Assembly: GCF_014836445.1 (NCBI RefSeq)
Contig: NZ_JACSQV010000012.1
Location: forward strand, 96,528-160,527
DNA: 64,000 nt
Reading direction: 5' to 3'
Source: Cellulomonas avistercoris
GTDB lineage: Bacteria; Actinomycetota; Actinomycetes; Actinomycetales; Cellulomonadaceae
Position numbers and translations under genes: made by a program. The notes under the pieces are model-generated. The model was not told the DNA's origin. It ran no database searches and worked only from the letters and a program-made list of their open reading frames with translations. Positions within the stretch are counted from its first letter, which is position 1. Every line of letters begins with the position of its first letter. Below are positions 8,224 to 15,851 of the stretch, one piece after another.

Positions 8224-9924
8224 TCACCCGCCGAGCGTGACCCGCAGGATCCGCTCGTCGCTGTTGTTGGCGGTGGAGTCCTTGTCACCGCGCGTGCTCG
8301 TGGTCAGCCACAGGCTGCCGTCGGCCGACGGCTCGACGGTGCGCAGCCGCCCGTACGTGCCCGACAGGAGCGAGCGCACGTCCGTGAGCCCGCCGTCGGA
8401 CGTGATCGTCGCGCGGTACAGGCGCGCACCGCGCAGGCACGCGATCCACAGGTGGTCCCCGCTGACCGCGATGCCGCTGCAGGACGCGGAAGCGACGGGG
8501 AACGTCAGGCGCGGCGCGACGAGGCCCGCGCCGTCGCAGTCGCCGGAGGTGCCCTCGCACTGCGGCCAGCCGTAGTTGCCGCCGCGCACCACCACGTTCG
8601 TCTCGTCCATCACGGAGTTGCCGAACTCCTGCTGCCACAGGCGCCCCGCGGAGTCGAACGCCAGGCCCTGCGGGTTGCGGTGGCCGTAGCTCCAGACCGC
8701 GTTGCCGAACGGGTTGTCCGACGGGATCGAGCCGTCCGGCCGGATGCGCAGCACCTTGCCGGCGAGGTTCGACGTGTCCTGCGCCCACGCCGGGTTCTGC
8801 CCGTCTCCCGTCGCGACGTACAGCATGCCGTCGGGACCGAAGCGCAGCCGCCCGCCGTTGTGGTACTTGTTGCGCGGGATGCCGCTGACCAGCACCTGCG
8901 GAGTCCCCGACAGTGCCCCGTCGACGTAGCGCACCCGGACGACGCGGTTGTCGGTCGACGTCGTGTGCATGACGTACAGCCAGGGCGACGACGTGAAGTC
9001 GGGAGCGACCGCGAGGCCCAGCAGACCGCCCTCGCCCGCGGTCCCCGTGACGCCCGCGAGCGTCCCGACGGCGGTCGTCACGCCGGTGGCGGGGTCCAGC
9101 CGCACGACCTGGTGCGCGTCGCGCCGGCCGTACAGCACGGACCCGTCGGGCAGCTCGACCAGGCCCCAGGGCAGGTCGCGCTCGGTGGCGACCTGCGCGA
9201 CCGAGCAGATGGGGTTGGCGCACGCCGCGCCCGTCGTCACGCGCACCACCGCGGACGCGCCCGACCGGTTGCCCGCCTGGTCGCGCGCGCGCACCTGGTA
9301 GGCGTAGGCGACGCGCGGACGCAGACCCGAGTCGACGAACGTGAGCACCGAGCCGGCCGTCGTGCCGACGACCGTGCCGTTGCGCAGGATCTCGTACCCG
9401 GTGACGGCGACGGCGTCGCTCGACGCCCGCCACGTCACCGTGACCGACGTGCCCTGCGCCTGTGCCGCGACCCCCGTCGGCGCGCTCGGCGCGGTCGTGT
9501 CCACCTCGCACGGCGGCACCTCGAGCTCGAGGGTCTCGCTGGCCTGCGAGACGTTGCCCGCCGCGTCGCGCGCGTTGACGTAGAGGCCCCACGTCACGCC
9601 GGGCACGAGCGTCAGCCGCGCGGCCGTGGGCGACGCGGGGACCGTCGTCATGTGCTGGCCGTCGTGGTAGACGTCGTAGGCCACGACGCCGACGTCGTCG
9701 GTGGACCGCGTCCACCCCAGCCAGACGGCGGTGCACTTGAGGTACGAGGTCTTCAGGCGTGACGGCGGGGTCGGTGGCGTGGTGTCGACCGCGCTCACGG
9801 CCGCCGGCGCGGGCCCGCGCGGCGCCGAGGCCGCCGCCGGCGCGAGCGTGAGACCGAGCGTCGCCACGAGCGCGATCGCGAGGGGGCCGAGGGCCGAGCG
9901 GGCACGGAGCATCTCAGGTCCCAT
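8224..9924 (-). CDS. Secreted PQQ-dependent sugar dehydrogenase-like protein with fibronectin III domains
   Basis: Extracellular protein of about 566 residues. An alanine-rich signal peptide (LAPAAASA) is followed by two fibronectin type III repeats, at about residues 45-140 and 145-235. A C-terminal glucose/sorbosone dehydrogenase beta-propeller follows, with blade motifs EGGLLGLAVAPDF, YHNGGRLRFGPDGMLYVATGDG, WSYGHRNPQGLAFD and GGNYGWPQCEG. These resemble the YliI/soluble aldose dehydrogenase family, which uses PQQ and oxidises sugars. Cys pairs in the extra loops suggest disulfides. ATG 9924 or 9912 could be used; the former has a GAGG upstream. PQQ binding is inferred from family, and no PQQ synthesis genes are in the window. 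Confidence 0.85.
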   Translation of the reverse strand: MGPEMLRARSALGPLAIALVATLGLTLAPAAASAPRGPAPAAVSAVDTTPPTPPSRLKTSYLKCTAVWLGWTRSTDDVGVVAYDVYHDGQHMTTVPASPTAARLTLVPGVTWGLYVNARDAAGNVSQASETLELEVPPCEVDTTAPSAPTGVAAQAQGTSVTVTWRASSDAVAVTGYEILRNGTVVGTTAGSVLTFVDSGLRPRVAYAYQVRARDQAGNRSGASAVVRVTTGAACANPICSVAQVATERDLPWGLVELPDGSVLYGRRDAHQVVRLDPATGVTTAVGTLAGVTGTAGEGGLLGLAVAPDFTSSPWLYVMHTTSTDNRVVRVRYVDGALSGTPQVLVSGIPRNKYHNGGRLRFGPDGMLYVATGDGQNPAWAQDTSNLAGKVLRIRPDGSIPSDNPFGNAVWSYGHRNPQGLAFDSAGRLWQQEFGNSVMDETNVVVRGGNYGWPQCEGTSGDCDGAGLVAPRLTFPVASASCSGIAVSGDHLWIACLRGARLYRATITSDGGLTDVRSLLSGTYGRLRTVEPSADGSLWLTTSTRGDKDSTANNSDERILRVTLGG

Positions 9925-10012
9925 CGTCGACGTCCTCGGACGTCCTCCGAGAGTGCCCGTTCCGACCGGGCCGGCGCAGGGTCGTGAAAGGGTTCGTGAT
10001 GAGGTGGGCACC

Positions 10013-10627
10013 GTGCACGTGCGACCGACGACCCCCGCCGCCCTCGCCGCGCACGTCGTCGAGCTCGTGCTCGCACACCCGGGCCGGTGCCGTGTGCTCG
10101 TCGACGGCGCCGCGGCCCTGCGGCCCGAGGCGCTCGCCGACGCGCTCGTCGAGCCCCTGCGCGCCGCGGGACGCGCGGTCGCGCGCGTGCACGCCGACGA
10201 CTTCCTGCGGCCCGCGTCCCTGCGCCTCGAGCACGGGCGGCACGACCCGGACGCGTACCTCGAGGACCGGCTCGACGCGCGTGCGCTCGCGCGCGAGGTC
10301 CTCGACCCGTTCGTCGTCGACGGCACGTACCTGCCGACGCTCCGCGACGCCGCGCGCGACCGCGCGACCCGCGCCGAGCGGGTGCGGGCGCCCGAGGGCG
10401 CAGTGCTGGTCCTCGACGGCGAGCTGCTGCTGGGCCGCTGGTTCGACGTCGAGCTGAGCGTGCACCTGACGGCCCGCCCGGCCACGCTCGCGCGCAGGTT
10501 CGCGGCCGAGCGCGCGTGGCAGCTGCCCGCCTTCGCGCGGTACGAGGACGAGGTCGCGCCGCAGGACGTCGCGGACGTGGTCGTGCGGGCCGACGACCCC
10601 CGGCACCCGGCGCTCGTCGTGCGCTGA
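10013..10627 (+). CDS. Uridine-kinase-like protein lacking the P-loop
   Basis: About 204 residues; GTG 10013 follows GAGGTGGG at a suitable distance. The order of elements follows uridine kinase-type NTPases: a first strand RVLVDGAAALRPEALADAL, a nucleoside-site-like VHADDFLRPASLRLEHGRHDPDAY, and a late strand VLVLDGELLLGRW. The first element, where GxSGSGKS/T should be, has no Gly-Lys-Ser/Thr. ATP binding in the usual way is therefore unlikely, and it may be a pseudokinase or use another site. Automated annotations call such proteins uridine kinase; I would not assign that activity. It is upstream of, but not overlapping, the F420 oxidoreductase. Confidence 0.6.
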   Translation: MHVRPTTPAALAAHVVELVLAHPGRCRVLVDGAAALRPEALADALVEPLRAAGRAVARVHADDFLRPASLRLEHGRHDPDAYLEDRLDARALAREVLDPFVVDGTYLPTLRDAARDRATRAERVRAPEGAVLVLDGELLLGRWFDVELSVHLTARPATLARRFAAERAWQLPAFARYEDEVAPQDVADVVVRADDPRHPALVVR

Positions 10628-10665
10628 GCCGCCCTCGCGGCCCGGCCGGCGCGCCCGCGTCGGGC

Positions 10666-10671
10666 TAGGCT
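10666..10671 (+). promoter_or_regulatory. -10 element upstream of the F420 oxidoreductase
   Basis: TAGGCT fits the TAnnnT -10 pattern seen repeatedly in this window. It would start a transcript around 10678, with a leader of about 30 bases carrying GGGGAGG before the GTG at 10709. The -35 is not recognisable. Confidence 0.45.
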
Positions 10672-10708
10672 CGACCGAGCAGGGACGACAGCCGGGGAGG
10701 CACATCAC

Positions 10709-11710
10709 GTGGCAGGTCTGACGGTCGGGTACGCGGCCATGCTGGAGCAGTTCCACCCCCGCGAGGCCGTGGAGCTGTCGGCCTACGCCGAGCAGCACGG
10801 GTTCTCGGGCGTCATGGCGGCGGACCACTTCCAGCCGTGGGTGCCCGCCCAGGGGCAGTCGTCGTTCGTCTGGAACGTGCTGACGGCCATCGGCGAGAAC
10901 ACGACCGGTGACCTCGGCCCGGGCGTCACCGCGCCGACGTTCCGCTGGCACCCGGCGATGGTCGCGCAGGCGTCGGCGACGCTCGCCGCGATGTACCCGG
11001 GACGCCACTGGCTGGGCCTGGGCTCGGGCGAGGCGCTCAACGAGCACGTCGTCGCCAACTACTGGCCCGAGGCGCCCGAGCGCATCAACCGCATGTTCGA
11101 GGCCATCGACATCATCAAGAAGCTCTTCTCGGCGTCGCTGGCCGGCAAGGACGTCAAGCACGCCGGGCCGTTCTACAAGCTCGAGTCGACGCGGCTGTGG
11201 ACGATGCCCGAGGTCGCGCCCGAGATCCTCGTCGCCACCGCCGGCCCCGTCACCGCCAAGCGCACGGGCCGGCACGCGGACGGGATCATCACGGTCGGCG
11301 CCCCGCTGGAGAAGATCACCGGGCTGTTCGGCAAGTTCGCCGAGGGGGCCCGCGAGGCGGGCAAGGACCCGGACGCCATGCCGAAGGTGCTGCAGCTGCA
11401 CATGTCGTGGGCCCCGACCGACGAGGAGGCGCTCGCGAACGCGATGCACGAGTGGCCCAACGGCGGCATGAAGTTCCCCAAGGCCGACATCCGCTCGCCG
11501 TTCGACTTCGAGCAGATGGCCAAGCTCGTGCGGCCCGAGGACTTCGACGGGCGCATGGTCATCTCGTCGGACCCCGACGTGCACCGCGCCGAGATCCAGA
11601 AGTACGTCGACCTCGGGTTCGACCGCATCTACCTGCACAACGTCGGCCGCAACCAGCGCGAGTGGATCGAGGTCTTCGGTCGCGACGTGCTGCCGAAGCT
11701 CGCGCGGTGA
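10709..11710 (+). CDS. F420-dependent LLM-class oxidoreductase (glucose-6-phosphate dehydrogenase-like)
   Basis: TIM-barrel luciferase-like oxidoreductase, 333 residues, using the deazaflavin F420. The sequence tracks mycobacterial Fgd1: a start like [26 protein letters not shown] near residue 37, [12 protein letters not shown], and the late segment [26 protein letters not shown]. Phosphate-binding residues of true Fgd cannot all be checked, so hydride transfer from another substrate remains possible. The GTG at 10709 has GGGGAGG eight bases upstream. Its TGA overlaps the GTG of cofE, which makes F420 synthesis and use one transcriptional unit. Confidence 0.85.
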   Translation: MAGLTVGYAAMLEQFHPREAVELSAYAEQHGFSGVMAADHFQPWVPAQGQSSFVWNVLTAIGENTTGDLGPGVTAPTFRWHPAMVAQASATLAAMYPGRHWLGLGSGEALNEHVVANYWPEAPERINRMFEAIDIIKKLFSASLAGKDVKHAGPFYKLESTRLWTMPEVAPEILVATAGPVTAKRTGRHADGIITVGAPLEKITGLFGKFAEGAREAGKDPDAMPKVLQLHMSWAPTDEEALANAMHEWPNGGMKFPKADIRSPFDFEQMAKLVRPEDFDGRMVISSDPDVHRAEIQKYVDLGFDRIYLHNVGRNQREWIEVFGRDVLPKLAR

Positions 11711-12501
11711 CCGTGGGGGAGCTGCGGGTCTGGGCGCCCGACGGCATCCCCGAGGTCGTCCCCGGTGACGACCTCGTCGCGCTGCTCGTCGCCGGGCTGC
11801 GCGCGGACGCCGCCGCCGTCCCGGGTCACGCACCGGCCGACGGGGACGTCGTCGTCGTCACCAGCAAGGTCGTGTCCAAGGCCGAGGGCCGCGTCGTCGC
11901 GGCCGACGACCGCGAGCGGGCCATCACCGACCAGACCGTGCGGGTCGTCGCCACGCGCGAGCACCCGGGCGGGGTCACGCGCATCGTCGAGAACCACCTG
12001 GGCCTCGTCATGGCGGCGGCCGGCGTGGACGCGTCGAACACGCCCGAGGGGACCGTCCTGCTGCTGCCGGAGGACCCCGACGCCTCCGCGCGCGCGCTGC
12101 GCGCCGGGCTGGTCGCGGCGTTCGGCGTACGGCTCGGCGTCCTGGTCACCGACACCGCGGGGCGTCCCTGGCGGCAGGGCGTCACGGACCTGGCCATCGG
12201 CGCCGCGGGCGTCCAGGTGCTCGACGACCTGCGCGGCCAGCTCGACACGTTCGGCCGCCCGCTCACCATGACGGTCGCGGCGGTCGCCGACGAGATCGCG
12301 AGCGCCGCCGAGCTGGTCAAGGGCAAGGCGTCGGGGCGGCCGGTCGCGGTGGTGCGCGGCGTCGGGCACGTGGTGACCGACGACGACGGGCCCGGGGCGC
12401 GGGTGCTGGTGCGCACGGGACCGGACGACATGTTCCACCAGGGTTCCGCCGAGGCGTACGCGCAGGGGTGGAAGGACGCCCTGGCGCGTCCCGAGCGGTA
12501 A
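11707..12501 (+). CDS. cofE: Coenzyme F420-0:L-glutamate ligase
   Basis: Adds glutamates to F420-0 with GTP to make the poly-gamma-glutamyl tail. About 264 residues, matching the stand-alone CofE fold (FbiB N-terminal half). Visible motifs: [62 protein letters not shown] and [24 protein letters not shown], which line the metal and nucleotide sites. The FMN-reductase half fused to it in mycobacterial FbiB is absent. GTG 11707 overlaps the previous stop (GTGA); a second GTG two codons on is possible. Confidence 0.93.
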   Translation: MTVGELRVWAPDGIPEVVPGDDLVALLVAGLRADAAAVPGHAPADGDVVVVTSKVVSKAEGRVVAADDRERAITDQTVRVVATREHPGGVTRIVENHLGLVMAAAGVDASNTPEGTVLLLPEDPDASARALRAGLVAAFGVRLGVLVTDTAGRPWRQGVTDLAIGAAGVQVLDDLRGQLDTFGRPLTMTVAAVADEIASAAELVKGKASGRPVAVVRGVGHVVTDDDGPGARVLVRTGPDDMFHQGSAEAYAQGWKDALARPER

Positions 12502-12503
12502 CC

Positions 12504-13025
12504 GTGGACCCGCCCGGTCACGACGAGCGCGCCGCACCCGTCGTGCTCGTCGTCGACGCCGCGAACGTCGTGGGCTCGCGCCCCGACGGCTGGTGGCGGG
12601 ACCGCGCCGGCGCGGCCACGCGCCTGCTGGAGCGGCTGACGACGGTGGCGGGCGCCACGCTGACGTCCCCCGACGGGCGCCACGTCCGGCTGGACCGGAT
12701 CGAGGTCGTGCTGGAGGGGCAGGCGCGCGGCGCCGCGGACCCCGGCGCACCCGGTCTCGTGGTGCACCTCGCGCCGCGGGACGGTGACGCGGAGGTCGTC
12801 GCTCGGGCGCGGGCCGCCGCACCCGACGTGCTCGTCGTCACCGCGGACCGCGGGCTGCGCGCGCGGCTCGACGGGGCCGCGGTCGCCGGGCCCGGGTGGT
12901 TGCTGGACGCGCTCGACGCACCGGTCAGCGGACCGCCTGACGCGGGTACACGAGGCGGCGGTACAGCACCTCCGCGGGACCCCGTCGACCCGCCGCCTCC
13001 AGCGTCACCGCGACCGCGACCGTGA
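12504..13025 (+). CDS. NYN/PIN-like protein of unknown function
   Basis: About 173 residues starting at GTG 12504, two bases after the cofE stop and so probably co-transcribed. The core has VVLVVDAANVVGSRPDGWWRD near the N-terminus and DVLVVTADRGLRARL later. This is the Asp-rich first strand and TxD strand arrangement of NYN/PIN-type nuclease folds. Annotators often label such actinobacterial proteins NTP pyrophosphohydrolase; nothing here proves that. The last ~34 residues are low-complexity Pro/Arg and overlap the convergent DUF418 gene by 101 bases. That tail may be read-through with little function. Confidence 0.6.
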   Translation: MDPPGHDERAAPVVLVVDAANVVGSRPDGWWRDRAGAATRLLERLTTVAGATLTSPDGRHVRLDRIEVVLEGQARGAADPGAPGLVVHLAPRDGDAEVVARARAAAPDVLVVTADRGLRARLDGAAVAGPGWLLDALDAPVSGPPDAGTRGGGTAPPRDPVDPPPPASPRPRP

Positions 13026-14166
13026 CCAGCCACACGCCGACCGCCCACGCGACGACCTGCGCCGAGCCCAGGTGCTCGCCGAGCCCACCGGCCCACGGCG
13101 CCAGCGGCAGCACGAACAGCACCGACTGCAGCAGGTAGCAGGTCAGTGAGCGCGTCCCCACGGCGCGCAGCGCGCGTCCCGCCGGCCCCAGGGTCGCGAG
13201 CGTCGTGCCGCGCACCGCGACCACCCAGCCCACCAGCGCGGCGAACGCGACACCGCCCGCGACGCCCGTGAGCTCGTGCAGCATCGCCGACGCGAACACG
13301 TCGAGCGCCGAGGGGTCCCGCAGCCGCGCGACGGCCGTCGCGAACGGGGCACCGCCGAGGACGCTCACCGTGAGGCCCGCCACGGCCGTCCGGCGCAGCA
13401 GGCGCACGTGGTCCGCGGGGCGCTCGAGGACCTCGCGGCGGGCCGCCCACAGCCCGAGCAGCACGAGCGGGAACGCGATGACCGCACCGAGCGGCGCTCC
13501 CACCACGCCGCTCATCGCGCGCATCGCCATCGCGAGCAGCGGGGACTCCTCGGGCGGGACCTCGAGCGCGCCCATGCCGAGCACGTCCTTGAGCACGACG
13601 GCCCCCTGCATCGCGCCCCCGAGGAGCGCCGCGACGGGCAGGCCCACGGCGGCCGTCACCAGCAGCGTGCGGTCGGACGCCCGCACCAGCAGCACCGCCG
13701 CCAGACCCGCCAGTCCGTAGGCGCCCAGGATGTCGCCCTCGAAGAGCAGGACGACGTGCACGGCGCCGAACGCGACCAGCACGGCCGCACGCCGCAGCAG
13801 GTCGGCCCGGCACGCCGGCCACGGCACCCACGCCGCGGCGCGCCGGCGCACCACGACGCCGATGCCGTAGCCGTAGAGCAGCGCGAACATCGGCATCGTC
13901 CGGCGGTCGACGAACAGGGAGACGACGCCGTCGACGGCGCGGTCGAGCGCGGAGGAGTCGACGGGTCGCAGGCCCAGGCCCACGGCACCGCCGGACAGGT
14001 GCACCGCGGCGTTGGCGATCGCGATGCCGAGCAGCGCCAGCCCGCGCGCGACGTCGGGGGCGACGGCCCGACGCTCCACCGGCACGGGCGTCACAGGTCC
14101 GCGCGCGGGCGTCGGGATCTGCGCCGGCGCGGCCTGCGGCAGCGAGGAGGATGGCGTCGTCGTCAT
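12925..14166 (-). CDS. DUF418 family membrane protein
   Basis: Integral membrane protein of 413 residues with roughly nine to ten hydrophobic helices. It shows the DUF418 family plan: N-terminal RGLALLGIAIANA, MFALLYGYGIGV, and C-terminal RSLTCYLLQSVLF. Some family members are fused to or adjacent to acyltransferase-like membrane proteins, but biochemical roles are unsettled. An N-terminal ~30-residue Pro/Thr-rich cytoplasmic segment precedes the first helix. Its 3' end overlaps the convergent NYN-like gene by 101 bases. ATG 14166 is the only good start. Confidence 0.8.
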   Translation of the reverse strand: MTTTPSSSLPQAAPAQIPTPARGPVTPVPVERRAVAPDVARGLALLGIAIANAAVHLSGGAVGLGLRPVDSSALDRAVDGVVSLFVDRRTMPMFALLYGYGIGVVVRRRAAAWVPWPACRADLLRRAAVLVAFGAVHVVLLFEGDILGAYGLAGLAAVLLVRASDRTLLVTAAVGLPVAALLGGAMQGAVVLKDVLGMGALEVPPEESPLLAMAMRAMSGVVGAPLGAVIAFPLVLLGLWAARREVLERPADHVRLLRRTAVAGLTVSVLGGAPFATAVARLRDPSALDVFASAMLHELTGVAGGVAFAALVGWVVAVRGTTLATLGPAGRALRAVGTRSLTCYLLQSVLFVLPLAPWAGGLGEHLGSAQVVAWAVGVWLVTVAVAVTLEAAGRRGPAEVLYRRLVYPRQAVR

Positions 14167-14278
14167 GCGCCCATCGTGGCGGACGTGCAGGTGGCGGCGC
14201 CTCGGTCCTGCGGATGGTCCTGCTCTCGGCCGTCGGGCGGAGCCCGGCCCGGCGTGGGACGAGCAGCCCGCGCGGACG

Positions 14279-14854
14279 TCAGCGCGCGCTCTTCGCCGCG
14301 GCCTTGGCGGCGCGCTTGGTCTCGCGCACCTTGCCCAGCGACGCGGCGTCGCGGACGTCCGCGATCGACCGGAACTCGTCGTCGCCGTACGTGCCGGCGG
14401 CCTCGCGCCAGCCCGCGGGCTGCACGCCGCGCTGCTTGCCGAGCAGCGCGAGGAAGATGCGCGCCTTCTGGTCGCCGAACCCGGGCAGGGCCTTCAGGCG
14501 GCGCAGGACCGTCCGCCCGTCGGGGTCGTCCGCGGTCCAGATCCGGGTGACGTCACCGTCGTACTCGTCGACGACCGCGCGCGCGACCGCCTGGATGCGC
14601 CCCGCCATCGAGCCGGGGTAGCGGTGCACGGCGGGCGGCGTCGCGCACAGCGCGGCGAACTCCTGGGGGTCCGCCTCCGCGATGCGGTGCACGTCCCAGC
14701 CGGCCATGCGGTCCGCGATCTTCGCCGGTCCGGCGAAGGCCGTCTCCATCGGCACCTGCTGGTCGAGGAGCATGCCGACGAGCAGCGCGAACGGGTCGGA
14801 GTCGAGCAGGCGGTCCGCGGCGTCGTCGCCCGTCATCCACAGCGTGTCGGTCAT
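14279..14854 (-). CDS. HhH-GPD family base-excision repair protein
   Basis: Small DNA-glycosylase-like protein, 191 residues. The helix-hairpin-helix is visible as LKALPGFGDQKARIFLALLGKQRGV at about residues 120-145, preceded by the N-terminal helical bundle (FALLVGMLLDQQVPMETAF). This fits actinobacterial HhH-GPD-type base-excision proteins related to endonuclease III. No four-cysteine iron-sulfur loop is present. The catalytic Lys/Asp pair of Nth is not clear, so lesion specificity is unknown. The C-terminus is Lys/Arg/Ala-rich and could contact DNA. Confidence 0.8.
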   Translation of the reverse strand: MTDTLWMTGDDAADRLLDSDPFALLVGMLLDQQVPMETAFAGPAKIADRMAGWDVHRIAEADPQEFAALCATPPAVHRYPGSMAGRIQAVARAVVDEYDGDVTRIWTADDPDGRTVLRRLKALPGFGDQKARIFLALLGKQRGVQPAGWREAAGTYGDDEFRSIADVRDAASLGKVRETKRAAKAAAKSAR

Positions 14855-14908
14855 GCCGCCATTCTGGCGCAGCGGCTGCCCGGACGGGGCTCGGCGACGC
14901 CCTGACGG

Positions 14909-15637
14909 TCAGCGCCGGCGCGCCGCGAACGACAGCATCGTGGGGATCGTGGCGAACCAGCGCTCGTCGTCGGTCCACTCGTGCTCCGGCGCGCGGTGGT
15001 GCGGGAGGGACCGCGGCTCGTCCAGGTCCACCACGGCCAGGCCGGCGTCGCGCAGCCGCTGGACGTACCAGGCGAGCGGCCGGTGGTAGTGGCGGTGCCC
15101 GCCGAAGTCGTCGATCCACCACTGCTCGTGCTCGAGGTACCCCGTGACGCGCCGGTGCCGCTCGTCGTCGTACACGGGCTGCTGGCGGAAGAACGCCGGG
15201 TGCAGCACGGACGCGACGAGGACCCCGTCGTCGGACAGGCGCGCCGCGATGTCGGCCAGCAGGCGGTCGAGGACCGGGAGGTCCATGAGGACCATGTGGC
15301 TGAGGACGACGTCGAACGGGCCGGTCAGGCCCTGCGGGAGACCCGCGGTCAGGTCGCCGACCTCGAACCGCAGGCTCGGGTGGTCGGTGCGCGCGCGGGC
15401 GACGAGCTCCGCGCTGCCGTCGACGCCGACGACCCGTGCGCCACGTGCGGCGAGCGCCGCGCCGAGCCAGCCGTGGCCGCAGCCCAGGTCCAGGACGTGC
15501 GGAGCACCCGGGGGCAGCCACCGGTCGAGGAACGGCTCGAACCTGCGCCGGAAGGAGTCGTCGGGCCCGCCCACGCGCGCGGCATAGGTCCGGGCGGACC
15601 GGTCCCAGGCGGCGATGTCGGAGGTCGAGCCGGTCAT
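14909..15637 (-). CDS. Class I SAM-dependent methyltransferase
   Basis: About 242 residues. SAM-binding motif I is VLDLGCGHGWLGAALAARG near residue 47, with the acidic end of strand 2 in VVGVDGSAELV. FDVVLSHMVLMDLPVLD follows at motif IV, and a late WWIDDFGGHRHYHRPLAWYVQRLRDAG region. These features place it with small-molecule methyltransferases of the UbiE/BioC-like type 11 group. The acceptor is unknown. ATG 15637 is preferred over GTG 15664 because it begins the conserved part. It is divergent from the type VII secretion ATPase gene. Confidence 0.82.
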   Translation of the reverse strand: MTGSTSDIAAWDRSARTYAARVGGPDDSFRRRFEPFLDRWLPPGAPHVLDLGCGHGWLGAALAARGARVVGVDGSAELVARARTDHPSLRFEVGDLTAGLPQGLTGPFDVVLSHMVLMDLPVLDRLLADIAARLSDDGVLVASVLHPAFFRQQPVYDDERHRRVTGYLEHEQWWIDDFGGHRHYHRPLAWYVQRLRDAGLAVVDLDEPRSLPHHRAPEHEWTDDERWFATIPTMLSFAARRR

Positions 15638-15687
15638 GCCGTCATCGTCGGGGCCCCCGCGCACGCACGCAAGGTCCCCCGCGACAA

Positions 15688-15759
15688 CCTGTGGACGAAC
15701 CGGACATCCCGCCCGCGGTCCTCGCTACTGTCGGCGCGCTCCATGACTGTCGGCGCGCT
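15688..15759 (+). promoter_or_regulatory. Promoter of the type VII secretion ATPase gene with shared upstream motif
   Basis: CCTGTGGAC at 15688-15696 is followed, 33 bases start to start, by CTCGCTACTGTCGGCGC at 15721. The latter contains TACTGT (15726-15731) as the -10. The same two blocks at the same 33-base spacing precede the WXG100-like gene at 20277 and 20310. ACTGTCGGCGCGCTC is repeated at 15727-15741 and 15745-15759, an 18-base period. Confidence 0.6.
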
Positions 15760-15781
15760 CGGAGACCCTGACGTGCGTGGT

Positions 15782-15842
15782 CGACGAGCACCGACGAGCA
15801 CCGACCGACGAGCACCGACCGACGAGCACCGACCGACGAGCA
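15782..15842 (+). repeat. Tandem repeat in the leader of the type VII ATPase gene
   Basis: Two copies of CGACGAGCAC are followed by two full copies and one partial copy of CGACCGACGAGCAC. The array ends ten bases before the GTG start of the ATPase gene and would lie in its 5' leader. Confidence 0.8.
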
Positions 15843-15851
15843 GGGAGCGAC

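Noticed and set aside
8224..10485. A longer N-terminal form of the sugar dehydrogenase starting near 10485
   Set aside because: The extension is low-complexity, overlaps the divergent kinase-like gene and would bury the signal peptide at 9912-9924.
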